This document shows, one piece after another, positions 49,263 through 57,197 of a DNA stretch of 64,000 nt; position 1 is the stretch's first letter; each line of letters starts with the position of its first letter. The DNA is from Muricea muricata (Eukaryota; Cnidaria; Anthozoa; Malacalcyonacea; Plexauridae): positions 33,487,094-33,551,093 of the forward strand of contig OY979716.1 in assembly GCA_963855995.1 (NCBI GenBank), written 5' to 3'. A program made the translations under genes and the position numbers. The notes beneath the pieces are model-generated. The model saw nothing but the letters and a program-made list of their open reading frames with translations. It was not told the origin of the DNA and did not search any database.

Positions 49263-50235
49263 TCAAGTAGCGCTGCAGTATTGGGCGGTAATTTTCGAAG
49301 AATTCGCTTTGGGACACCATGCAACTGTATTCGAAACTAAAATGCACGAGATCGAATTTGCCAGTAAAATCATTAACAAAATCAAGGAAAGTTTCACCGT
49401 TGACATGCCCTTCATACAATCCGACATCTAACAAGCCTTCGTTGTAACTTATTACGGGAATCGCGGTTATACGTGGTCCCCAAGGAGAATAACGTCTTTT
49501 GACTTTCGCTCGTTGTCCTTTCAAGCTGTACCCATGCGATCTTAAAATTCTCTTATCCTGCAAAACATATGAAATGAGTGAACGAATGTCATTTGTTGCT
49601 CGATCGACTCTTATATCACTAACTTAAGTGTAGAACACGTTTAGAAAGGTAAAATTACTTACAACAGCAATTACGGTAACACTGAATATTTCAATCGTTT
49701 CATGCATACGCATGCCAATAACTTACATATCCACTCTCGTCCAAAAAAACGAACATATCTTGTGAGAAAAATCCCGTTGTCGCTCTAAATTCAACCCTTG
49801 CATCATCACATCTTTGGCGAGCAATTTTACCGAGCTAAATAAATTAGATTCCATTAATTCACATCTAGTACATCTATACACAATATCTTAATAATAATTC
49901 AACATATGAATGGAACAACGTTGTTGTAAAATACCAACCTTCTTTCGCGTAATGTTGTTGCGTTTCAAATAGTAAAAAAGCGTTGAACACGCATATTCTG
50001 AGCCTGTTTCTTCATACACCTCATGCAGTTTACTTCAGAGAGTGTTTTCTCTGGGTGTTGTAGCAAAACCTCCAAGGTAACGAGCTCTTCGTGCGGGTGC
50101 ATCGCTATGCAAGTATATGGCCTGCCGATTACAGCCGTGCCTACATGACCTAGCAAGCGAAACTTTCGAACATACCAAGAAATTGTTTTCGTTAATATTT
50201 GCAATAAAAGGCATACTCATTGATCTCAAAGCCCA
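49260..50235 (-). pseudogene. IS630/Tc1-like DDE transposase, multi-exon copy
   Basis: Exons read right to left. 50235 to 49939: EELVTLEVLLQHPEKTLSEV, a frame change, then YEETGSEYACSTLFYYLKRN NITRKK, a helix-turn-helix half. 49834-49727: LGKIARQRCDDARVEFRATT GFFSQDMFVFLDESGY, carrying the first catalytic Asp (FLDESG). From 49557: DKRILRSHGYSLKGQRAKVK, WGPRITAIPVISYNEGLLDV GLYEGHVNGETFLDF, to about 49262. Splice sites GTTGGT/TTTAG and GTAAGT/TTGCAG fit. The family is the IS630-Tc1-mariner group with DDE_3 core. The last catalytic residue is not clearly visible. One frame change in the first exon. Confidence 0.68.
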
Positions 50236-50475
50236 AGATTTCAGTCAACCAAATTGCTCTTCATCGTAGGTCTTGGCTATACGCACGCAGCATACTGATA
50301 TTTCCTTCACTCCTTGTCTTGCAATAGTTAATTTATGCAAAAAGGACCCTGCGTTCCCAACATGCATTGCGCGCTCATAGTTTTATGTTTAACGTTTTGA
50401 CTTTCCAAAAGACAATCTTTTTTGAAATAGCTGTATACTAAAATTAGCTGCATTTTTAAACTTTATATTTACATA
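50236..50475. other. Short unassigned interval
   Basis: No gene or repeat recognised. Confidence 0.4.
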
Positions 50476-50477
50476 AT

Positions 50478-50771
50478 TAAATCATAGGTCGCCCAACTAC
50501 TGCTGTCTATACACTTAAAAAGAATGAAAACTCTTTTTTAATTGCCTTAGTTTGTCTTGCAAATGCTTAGCTGCCTTAGCATATTATTATGCATCTCAGC
50601 AACTATATGCTCGCACACACGCGACTGCCTATCAGTCCTGTGCGTATGTGCATTGCTGAGATGGATAATAATAAGCTAAGCACGTGCAAGACAAACTAAG
50701 ACAATTAAAAGATAGTTTTCATTATTTTCAAAAGCATATAGACAGCAGTAGTCGGGCGACATATGATTTAA
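50478..50771. mobile_element. Foldback MITE with about 125-bp arms
   Basis: AAATCATAGGTCGCCCAACT at the left pairs with AGTCGGGCGACATATGATTT at the right; inner parts CTTAGTTTGTCTTGCAA / GTGCAAGACAAACTAAG also pair. Spacer about 40 bp. No TSD seen with certainty. Confidence 0.75.
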
Positions 50772-51650
50772 TCATGGCAATAAGAACCATTGAAATTTGA
50801 GTCAACGACAAGGAATGTGACAACAGGCCAGGGAAAGTAAACAAGCGCACGTTTCCCAATTTTAAAGTCCTGATAACTTCAAAAGTGGACTAACCAAGAG
50901 AGGCAAATACTTTTTCTATTTTTAGCAATTTTATAAGCTAAAGACAAACAAAATGTTAGCGGGTTTGATTATGGAGATTTTAGTCACGCAATCGCTAAAT
51001 GCAAATATCCGCATATTTAATTAGCTAAAATTAGGTCACAATCAAGTCTTTCTCAAAGCGTGTGAATTTATTTGCCCAAAATAAAAAATGCATTTTCAGA
51101 AAGAGCAATTTCCCAGTAGTTATCGTGCAATTACGGGAACCACTGAGTATTTTGATAAAATACAAAACAATAGATACTCCGAAGATCGATCTTCGGAGTA
51201 TCTATTGTTTTGTATTTTATCGTGCAAGATTTCATAAAATTTGAAAGAATGGCACATGGGTAAATATGGCGCTTCTTTAGATGTACCAACAAACATTAAA
51301 AATCAGTACCTTCCCCTTTTTGTTCTGTAAAAACATATCATAAAAATTAAATTGTCATAAAAATGCTGTCAATGGACAATAAAGAGATGTACTTTGTGCA
51401 TTAAGTATTATTCAGTCGGTTGAAATCAAAGTTTGGCTACCCAGACTATGCAAACATGATGCGTAATTTCAGCCATTTTGCAATTGCGAAAATCGGTCCT
51501 CACCCCTGAATAGTTTTTTGCCGTTTTATCGCCAACAAAAAAAGTATTTTTAAAAACTAACCACATGACGTTTCATACCTCGCTATGGCTAATTTAAAGT
51601 AAAAATTAGAGCGCAATCAGAAATTTGAACCTTGCCACGGTATGTTTGCT
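50772..51650. other. Non-coding interval with a perfect palindrome
   Basis: No gene. Contains 51154-51221 (separate entry). Confidence 0.5.
51154..51221. repeat. Perfect 68-bp palindrome with no spacer
   Basis: GATAAAATACAAAACAATAG... meets its exact reverse complement at GATC|GATC. ATCGTGCAA occurs just outside at both ends (51123 and 51220), as a direct repeat of about 9 bp. Confidence 0.95.
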
Positions 51651-51654
51651 TTTT

Positions 51655-52270
51655 GTAGACAGTCGCTCTTAAAGCTAATCTATTATGCATTGGTCTATTC
51701 ATATCTTATATACGGTAATCTAATTTGGGGTAATGCTTACAAATCCTACATTCAAAAAATAGTAAATATTTAAGAAAAGATTGTTAGATTGATGACTTTC
51801 AAGTCATACCATGTTCACACCGAGCCAGTCTTTACTGATCAAAAAATACTTAATTTACACAAATTAAATGATTACTTAACATGTTAATTTATGTTTCGAT
51901 ATTTTAATTTTAAAACCTCCCAGAAATCGTCACTGATTATTTTTTGACCAACAAAAATATACATAAATTATAACACAAGAAGCGCATCACTGTTACACAA
52001 AAACTGTAATAGGACAAACTATAGAAAGGGACACTTGCTTATAAAGGAATTGATTTAGGGAACAATCTTCCTCTGCATCAAAAATTAAACAAATTAGGTC
52101 ATATTCCCTACTCAAAACAACAACGAAATATTTTCTTCATTTGAAATAACAAAACCATAACTAGTGTATATGAAGCTTTTGTTAAATTCAGCTTGCTTGT
52201 CTATATAACATATTATCTTAATTAAAGTTGCCTTAAAATATTATTATTTATTATAGTCTATACATTGAAC
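51655..52270 (+). pseudogene. LINE 3' fragment, heavily frameshifted
   Basis: Pieces such as LIYYALVYSYLIYGNLIWGN, YKSYIQKIVNI, KIVRLMTFKSYHVHTEPVFT, ILNLHKLNDYLT and FMFRYFN are the post-palm region of a jockey/CR1-type LINE. Many stops. A 3' UTR-like AT stretch follows. Confidence 0.65.
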
Positions 52271-52568
52271 TTGAACTATATATGAAAATTTAGTTTAAAA
52301 TTCTATCTATAGGGACCTTGAAAGTAGTATATGTACGCCACTCTGGGTCACCAGATACACCGGAAGTAGTTTTTTTGTGTTTTTCGACCTTTTGGGCGAT
52401 GTTTTTTTAAATCCAAGATGGCGACCACATTTCCCAAAAAAAAGATCCAAGTTCGTAAAATTTTTAAAAAAATTTTCGGCTCCTCATGGATTTTCAAAAA
52501 GTGACTTGTCAGCATTTTTTTAAAAAAAATTGAGAAAATGGGAAAGTGGATTTTTTTTTTAAAAAAAA
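52271..52568. other. Left flank of the viral gene block
   Basis: AT-rich, with AAATCCAAGATGGCGACCAC and homopolymer runs; no terminal repeat matched to the far side of the block. Confidence 0.4.
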
Positions 52569-52853
52569 ATGTCGGAACCTATTAATATTCCAAACGCTAA
52601 CCAGTGCCAACGTAACCATAATTACTGCAAGTATTGCGATCATAAATATTCGTCGGCACAGTCGTTTTGCAAACACTTGTTCACGTTAAAGCATCATAAA
52701 AACCGTGGGCTTACAGAGTTAGTGAAGATGGAACTTATCCGCAAACGTATTTGTCAATTACAGCGCGGTGCCAAACCGAAATGTTCAGGGGTATCGTACC
52801 GCGATATTGCTTTACAAGAGTACGGATTGGGGTTGTTTTCTGTAAGGCATTGA
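52569..52853 (+). CDS. Small C2H2 zinc-finger protein (viral block)
   Basis: 94 codons, start AAAAAAATG. A single finger with Cys20, Cys23, His36 and His42 (CKYCDHKYSSAQSFCKH) is followed by a basic helix-like stretch (KMELIRKRICQLQRGAK). Probably nucleic-acid binding, perhaps a regulator. It is the first gene of the plus-strand set, 47 bp before the next one. The homologous family is not known to me by name. The frame is intact. Confidence 0.6.
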   Translation: MSEPINIPNANQCQRNHNYCKYCDHKYSSAQSFCKHLFTLKHHKNRGLTELVKMELIRKRICQLQRGAKPKCSGVSYRDIALQEYGLGLFSVRH

Positions 52854-52900
52854 AAAAAATCGAGGCATGGAAAATTTTTTTTGTCTAAATAGTATAAAAA

Positions 52901-53439
52901 ATGCCTTTTAACCTTAATCTTGTCCAAGTATCGACGAAAAAACCATCCAAGAAATCTGAAGGAAAGTACATTAACTTATCGTATGCAAAAAAAGGAACAA
53001 TTACATTTTCGTTAAAAGATTGTTATTCCTATTTCGGTGTAACGTACAACAAAGAGTACAAGTCGTACAGTGTTGGTATATAACTGTTTCCGATACCATG
53101 TACAACAGGTTACGTAGTATTGAAGAAAAGGTAAAAACGTTTTTGGATAAACCACCAGAAGAACCTTTACTTCGCCGGTTAAAAGATAACGAGGAGTTTA
53201 AAATTTTTTACTTAAAACGTAACGAAGACCAATTTGACAAAGATATGTTAAATGAAAAAAATGTTATGGTAAACGCACAAATTACATTATCTTCGGTGTA
53301 CTTAGGGTACGTGCATCCGTCGATATTTGTTCGTGTCGACAAAATTAGTATTGAGAAATGTTCAATGCCTGAGTGTGATGTGATTGAAACTTCCGACGAT
53401 GAAGAAGAAGGAGAAGAGATTACACCAATTAAAGATTAA
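52901..53439 (+). pseudogene. Unrecognised viral protein with acidic tail, one frameshift
   Basis: Starts TATAAAAAATGCC. The first 60 codons end at a stop at 53081-53083; the following sequence continues in another frame from about 53070 to the stop at 53437-53439, so one frameshift near 53070-53090 splits a gene of about 178 codons. The C-terminus is strongly acidic (SDDEEEGEE). A beta-rich body with an acidic tail is common among single-stranded-DNA-binding proteins; that is only an inference. Could be a sequencing error because the break is a single-base slip. Confidence 0.5.
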
Positions 53440-53456
53440 AAAATCAAAAAGTAAAA

Positions 53457-53482
53457 TTTTTTAACTTTTAAAAAGTTAAAAA
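53457..53482. terminator. A/T hairpin between viral genes
   Basis: TTTTTTAACTTTTAAAAAGT continuing to AAAAAA, a near-perfect palindrome directly before the next ATG. Confidence 0.4.
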
Positions 53483-53815
53483 ATGATGTTAAGACTTTTA
53501 GAGATGTTGTCTGCAAAAATTAGTGATGTTACCGACCTTGACGTTGCTAAAGAATTAACCGAGGTATACGAAAATATAACAACTGCAGCGACAACGTTAT
53601 CCCGTAAATATTGGGGACTTGTAAAAACATTAGCTGCGGTAGAACAAGAACGGGACATTTTTATACAAAATAGATCGTTTTACTGTGGAATTTGTGACGA
53701 AGCGTTTTCATCGTACGAGGATTTTAAGTATCATTTAGGTACGGAGGAACACAAAGACGAAGTTATGTATGATAGTGTAAAGGTAAGATTAAGTAATGTT
53801 TCGAACTTGCGTTAA
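53483..53815 (+). CDS. C2H2 zinc-finger protein with helical N-terminus (viral block)
   Basis: 110 codons, preceded by GTTAAAAAATG. Residues 1-65 look helical (LLEMLSAKISDVTDLDVAKE). Then a finger CGICDEAFSSYEDFKYHLG with Cys68, Cys71, His84 and His90. Likely nucleic-acid or protein binding. Different from the 52569 protein except for the finger. Its stop is followed at once by a hairpin. Intact. Confidence 0.6.
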   Translation: MMLRLLEMLSAKISDVTDLDVAKELTEVYENITTAATTLSRKYWGLVKTLAAVEQERDIFIQNRSFYCGICDEAFSSYEDFKYHLGTEEHKDEVMYDSVKVRLSNVSNLR

Positions 53816-53849
53816 ATTTTTTTCCCATTCCTGGAATAGGAAAAAATTA
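53815..53849. terminator. Hairpin between convergent viral genes
   Basis: AATTTTTTTCCCATTCC and GGAATAGGAAAAAATT pair almost fully, with a one-base loop. It lies between the stop of the plus gene and the stop of the small minus frame. Confidence 0.45.
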
Positions 53850-53854
53850 TTCTT

Positions 53855-54040
53855 CTTCTTTAACTATAGGTTCTTTAACAGCGGGTACTTCGTAAGTCTT
53901 TTTTTGCTTTTCTTTCTATTGCTAGTTGAAAGTTTGTTTCTATTCCGTCGGGGTTTTTAGCCATATGTAATCCTGCTAGGATTTTTCTTCTTACGCATAC
54001 GTCTTTGTTAGCCTTGCTTTCGTTTTTTGAAGTTGCACAA
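53855..54040 (-). pseudogene. Small hypothetical viral protein, frameshifted
   Basis: The minus frame from about 54040 reads through MAKNPDGIETNFQLAIERKA, then an A-run frameshift near 53905, then EVPAVKEPIVKEEE and a stop at about 53856. Composition and position between two hairpin-flanked genes suggest a real small gene. The start is uncertain. Confidence 0.35.
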
Positions 54041-54067
54041 CCCGTTTTTTTAATAATAAAAAATAAA

Positions 54068-55600
54068 ATGTTGCTATTGTTTGGTTATTCAAGCAGTCTA
54101 GAGACTATCGAAGAAGATATCGTTATGCAGTGTAATAAGATTACAAACCTACCAAACCCATCAACAGGTTCAGAGCCTGTAACGAAGGGGTACGCCGACG
54201 CCAAAGGTGATCAAGGAGACCAAGGTCCTAAAGGTGACCAAGGCGATCAAGGACCTAAAGGTGACACAGGAACACAAGGCCCGAAAGGGGACAAAAGCGA
54301 TCAAGGGCCTAAAGGTGACACGGGAGCACAAGGTCCGAAAGGAGACAAAGGCGATCCGGGTAGTGGTAGTACATCTAAGGGTCCTAAAGGTGACACAGGG
54401 GCACAAGGTCCTAAAGGCGACACAGGAGCACAAGGGTCTAAAGGCGACACAGGAGCACAAGGTCCTAAAGGTGACCAAGGACCTAAAGGCGACACAGGGG
54501 CACAGGGACCGAAAGGCGACACCGGAGCACAAGGACCTAAAGGCGACACTGGACCACAGGGACCGAAAGGGGACCAAGGTGATACAGGACCGCGTGGGTC
54601 CAAAGGTAACAAAGGTGATCCCGGCAGCGGCGGATTATCCGCTTCGGGTTTTACGATGCAAGGTAACATTAATATGGACAACCATAAAATCACAAACCTC
54701 CCAGATCCTACGTTAGCAAACGACCCCATTACAAAACAATACGCTAACCGAGTATACTTAACCGACAGTGGATTTACGATGCAAGATAATATCGGTATGA
54801 ACAACCACGAAATATTAGGTTTAAACCCAGTCCCGTCCGACGGTACGGCCGCCGTATCCAAAAGTTATACCGACACGGTGTACATTAAAAAAGGTACTGA
54901 TATCGATATGAACGGTAATCGTATTACCGGGTTGCCTATTATCCCTTTAACATCTGGCGAACCGATCACGAAAGGTTTTGTTGAAAAATATTACTCAGAC
55001 TACATAAGCATTATGACGTTTAAAGGGGAGCCCGGTAACGTTACAATTATTCGAAAAGATGATATGGTTGACACCCTTGAAAACGGACGTTCTACGCAAA
55101 CGTTAGACTTTTCCAAAGTAGGTAGTAGTTATCAAATTAATTTCAGCGTCATGCCAAAACTTCCAAACGGAGTTTACACCTACGAAATGGATGTTGTTTT
55201 AACAACATCTAGAGGGTATAATATCATGTTGTGGGGTGATTGCGGTGGGAGTGGTTATAATGCCTCTTCCAAGTATAAGTATTGGAGTTGGGGTTATGAT
55301 AATAAGATTGCTCATAACGATGTACAGGGTGGGTTATTTCACAGAGGTACTGGTAAAAGGGTACGTATTAAAGGGTCATTTTTAAACCAGGGTACGCGTA
55401 TTTACGGACAAGAAATTTCGCTTTCGTTAGATTATGAACATGGAAAAACGTACGAATTTGTCATGCAAGATTTAGTGTCAAGAAGTACCGATCACATTCT
55501 TGGTAATGCTATCTATTTTGTATTCCAACCTGATGATAACAATACGATGGACTTTACGGACGAAACTTATTTTTCGTTTAAACAGTTATTGAAATTGTAG
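54068..55600 (+). CDS. Collagen-like fibre protein (viral block)
   Basis: 510 codons from ATG 54068, chosen because AAAAATAAAATG matches the A-rich starts of its neighbours. Layout: hydrophobic start; a repeat MQCNKITNLPNPSTGSEPVT; about 45 Gly-X-Y triplets (GPKGDTGAQ type, residues about 46-187) with two GDPGSG breaks; three more repeats of the form M..N.I..LP.P.....ITK.Y (MQGNINMDNHKITNLPDP; MQDNIGMNNHEILGLNPV; IDMNGNRITGLPIIP); then a globular end of about 240 residues with a Gly-rich WGDCGGSG. The M-N-I-LP-ITK-Y repeats are like those of phage tail fibres. It is probably a trimeric receptor-binding spike. Intact. Confidence 0.7.
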   Translation: MLLLFGYSSSLETIEEDIVMQCNKITNLPNPSTGSEPVTKGYADAKGDQGDQGPKGDQGDQGPKGDTGTQGPKGDKSDQGPKGDTGAQGPKGDKGDPGSGSTSKGPKGDTGAQGPKGDTGAQGSKGDTGAQGPKGDQGPKGDTGAQGPKGDTGAQGPKGDTGPQGPKGDQGDTGPRGSKGNKGDPGSGGLSASGFTMQGNINMDNHKITNLPDPTLANDPITKQYANRVYLTDSGFTMQDNIGMNNHEILGLNPVPSDGTAAVSKSYTDTVYIKKGTDIDMNGNRITGLPIIPLTSGEPITKGFVEKYYSDYISIMTFKGEPGNVTIIRKDDMVDTLENGRSTQTLDFSKVGSSYQINFSVMPKLPNGVYTYEMDVVLTTSRGYNIMLWGDCGGSGYNASSKYKYWSWGYDNKIAHNDVQGGLFHRGTGKRVRIKGSFLNQGTRIYGQEISLSLDYEHGKTYEFVMQDLVSRSTDHILGNAIYFVFQPDDNNTMDFTDETYFSFKQLLKL

Positions 55601-55607
55601 ATAAAAA

Positions 55608-56009
55608 ATGGAAGAACCTATGTACAAAGAAGAATTATTACGGCTCGTTGCCGAGAAAAAAATTAAACATACTGCAAAATATATCGAAAACGCCACGGAC
55701 GAGGTATTAAAAAAAATTTACGAGGATTACCAAAGACAAGAATTAGACGAAGTGAATGAAAAAGTCACGGACGTGCTTATAACGATATTGTCTGAACTTA
55801 TGGTAAATTTGGAGTTGGTGAAAGATAACGTGTCGTTAGAGGACGATCTCGCTAAGAACGAGTTGTTTAAACGGGACGTTAAAAGAATAATTGGTTATTT
55901 AACACCTTACGTTCCGATGGTTGGATTAGTGTCAGGGGGAATCACGGTCGGTGCACACGTCGCCGATAAAAAATTAAATCCTAAAGAGGAGCCTGAAAAA
56001 ACGTCATAA
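55608..56009 (+). CDS. Unrecognised viral protein with a C-terminal hydrophobic segment
   Basis: 133 codons, start GATAAAAAATGG, 7 bp after the fibre stop. Mostly charged and helical (YKEELLRLVAEKKIKHTAKY), with one hydrophobic stretch of about 22 residues (YVPMVGLVSGGITVGAHVA, residues 100-118), then a basic tail. Could be a membrane-associated or virion-internal protein. Intact. Confidence 0.55.
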   Translation: MEEPMYKEELLRLVAEKKIKHTAKYIENATDEVLKKIYEDYQRQELDEVNEKVTDVLITILSELMVNLELVKDNVSLEDDLAKNELFKRDVKRIIGYLTPYVPMVGLVSGGITVGAHVADKKLNPKEEPEKTS

Positions 56010-56012
56010 AAA

Positions 56013-56040
56013 AATTCGTAACGTAATAACGTTACGAATT
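56013..56040. terminator. Hairpin between convergent viral transcription units
   Basis: AATTCGTAACGT (56013-56024), AATA loop, ACGTTACGAATT (56029-56040): a perfect 12-bp stem right after the 55608 gene. Confidence 0.5.
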
Positions 56041-56077
56041 ATTCATTCATTCGCTTACAAAAACGTTTAAACGAATT

Positions 56078-56420
56078 TTTCACTTAACTAACTTTCCAAT
56101 ATCTTCTATGTATAACATATTCATATAACATACATATAACATATAACATATTTCATTTTCAAGACAATTACAAATTTTTTTATATTCACTTATGGTTATA
56201 TCAAGTCCACGTACACGTTTATGGTCTAATTTTTTAAGGTCGGCATATCTTCAAGGACTTCAATAATACCCTTCATATATTCATCCAAATTACCTTCGGA
56301 AAAGTATCTAATATCTTCATCCAATTTTTGTGCGACGTGAAGTAAAGTAAGTATAATTTCATATTTAACCTCGTCGTCACCATATAACCTCTCGGATACT
56401 TTTTGTGCTATGTCGTCCAT
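56078..56420 (-). pseudogene. Unrecognised small viral protein, frameshifted near its end
   Basis: Starts AAAAATGGACGAC at 56420 (MDDIAQKVSERLYGDDEVKY), helical, acidic. The first frame stops at 56226-56228; a neighbouring frame goes on with normal composition to about 56078. So a frameshift close to 56235 is likely. Upstream codons in the same frame overlap the mini membrane gene and are not part of it. Confidence 0.45.
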
Positions 56421-56425
56421 TTTTA

Positions 56426-56557
56426 TTACAAATGTTTGAGGATGAGGGAAACGATGAGGAACGCGGTGATCGGGTACGCGAGGACGAGGAGAGTAAAGGT
56501 AAACGTTAGACACATGGTAAGGACGATAAGGAATTTTTCACGTTGTGTTAACATCAT
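56426..56557 (-). CDS. Mini membrane protein, 43 residues (viral block)
   Basis: ATG at 56557 preceded by AGTAAAAA, stop TAA 56426-56428, followed after 5 bp by the next gene. MMLTQREKFL then two hydrophobic stretches with a break at AYP (IVLTMCLTFTFTLLVLA and ITAFLIVSLIL). Two membrane passes or one hairpin. Such tiny membrane proteins are usual in Polinton-like viruses. Intact. Confidence 0.5.
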   Translation of the reverse strand: MMLTQREKFLIVLTMCLTFTFTLLVLAYPITAFLIVSLILKHL

Positions 56558-56590
56558 TTTTTACTAACTTTTAAAAAGTTAGTAAAAAAA
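56557..56590. terminator. A/T hairpin between viral genes
   Basis: TTTTTTACTAACTTTT / AAAAAGTTAGTAAAAAA palindrome between the ATPase stop (56591) and the mini membrane gene start. Confidence 0.45.
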
Positions 56591-57195
56591 TTATGGTATG
56601 ATAACTTTATGCGTGTATGGCGATATTGTTAAAATTTCTAATCGTGCGTATTTGATATTTTTTAACGTTTCTATAATTCTTTTTTCTTCGTCTTTTTCGA
56701 TATTGAGGTAATTGTTGAAAATATACTTCACGTCGTCTTTGCACGCGTTGTAGAACGTGACGATTTTCGAGATGTTTGTTCTGTACGATTTTGCAATGGA
56801 GGTATAAGTTGTTGCGTGACGACGATCGTACTTAACCCGATATGCCTACCGTGAAATGCTAATCTCACCATTTCACCCGTTCTGTTTTTAACGTCTTTAC
56901 TAGCAGCACAATCGTCGAGAACAATGAGACTTTTGGTATTTTTGTTATTTTTTACAAAACGAACGATGTCTTGAAGGAATTTTTCAACTTCGTCGTGTTC
57001 ACATGCTAATTCAAATACGCCTGGATCATTTAAATATTTCCAATTCTGATACGTTTTGTTATCTTCTAAGGTCGGACACACGATGAAAATGTAGTCGAAA
57101 TGACCCTTATACTCTTGTTCTAACATGTTTAAAAGTTAATGTGTTTTCCCACACGCCGTCATACCAACGACAATCATATGAAATGGTGTATCCAT
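56591..57195 (-). pseudogene. FtsK/HerA-type genome-packaging ATPase, broken
   Basis: ATG at 57195, three bases after the capsid gene stop codon. The Walker A motif GMTACGKT is followed one codon later by an in-frame TAA. The downstream frame from 57126 has the Walker B-type LIVLDDCAA and the sensor-like TIVVTQQL. Near 56800 a frameshift moves the C-terminal 60 or so residues to another frame, ending at 56591-56593. In the family this ATPase packs DNA into the capsid. With the stop and the frameshift it is inactive here. Motif spacing and the capsid neighbour make the family call firm. Confidence 0.75.
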
Positions 57196-57197
57196 TT

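Noticed and set aside
54170..54861. Antisense frames opposite the collagen-like gene
   Set aside because: Shadow of the periodic Gly-X-Y coding sequence; no start context like the other viral genes.
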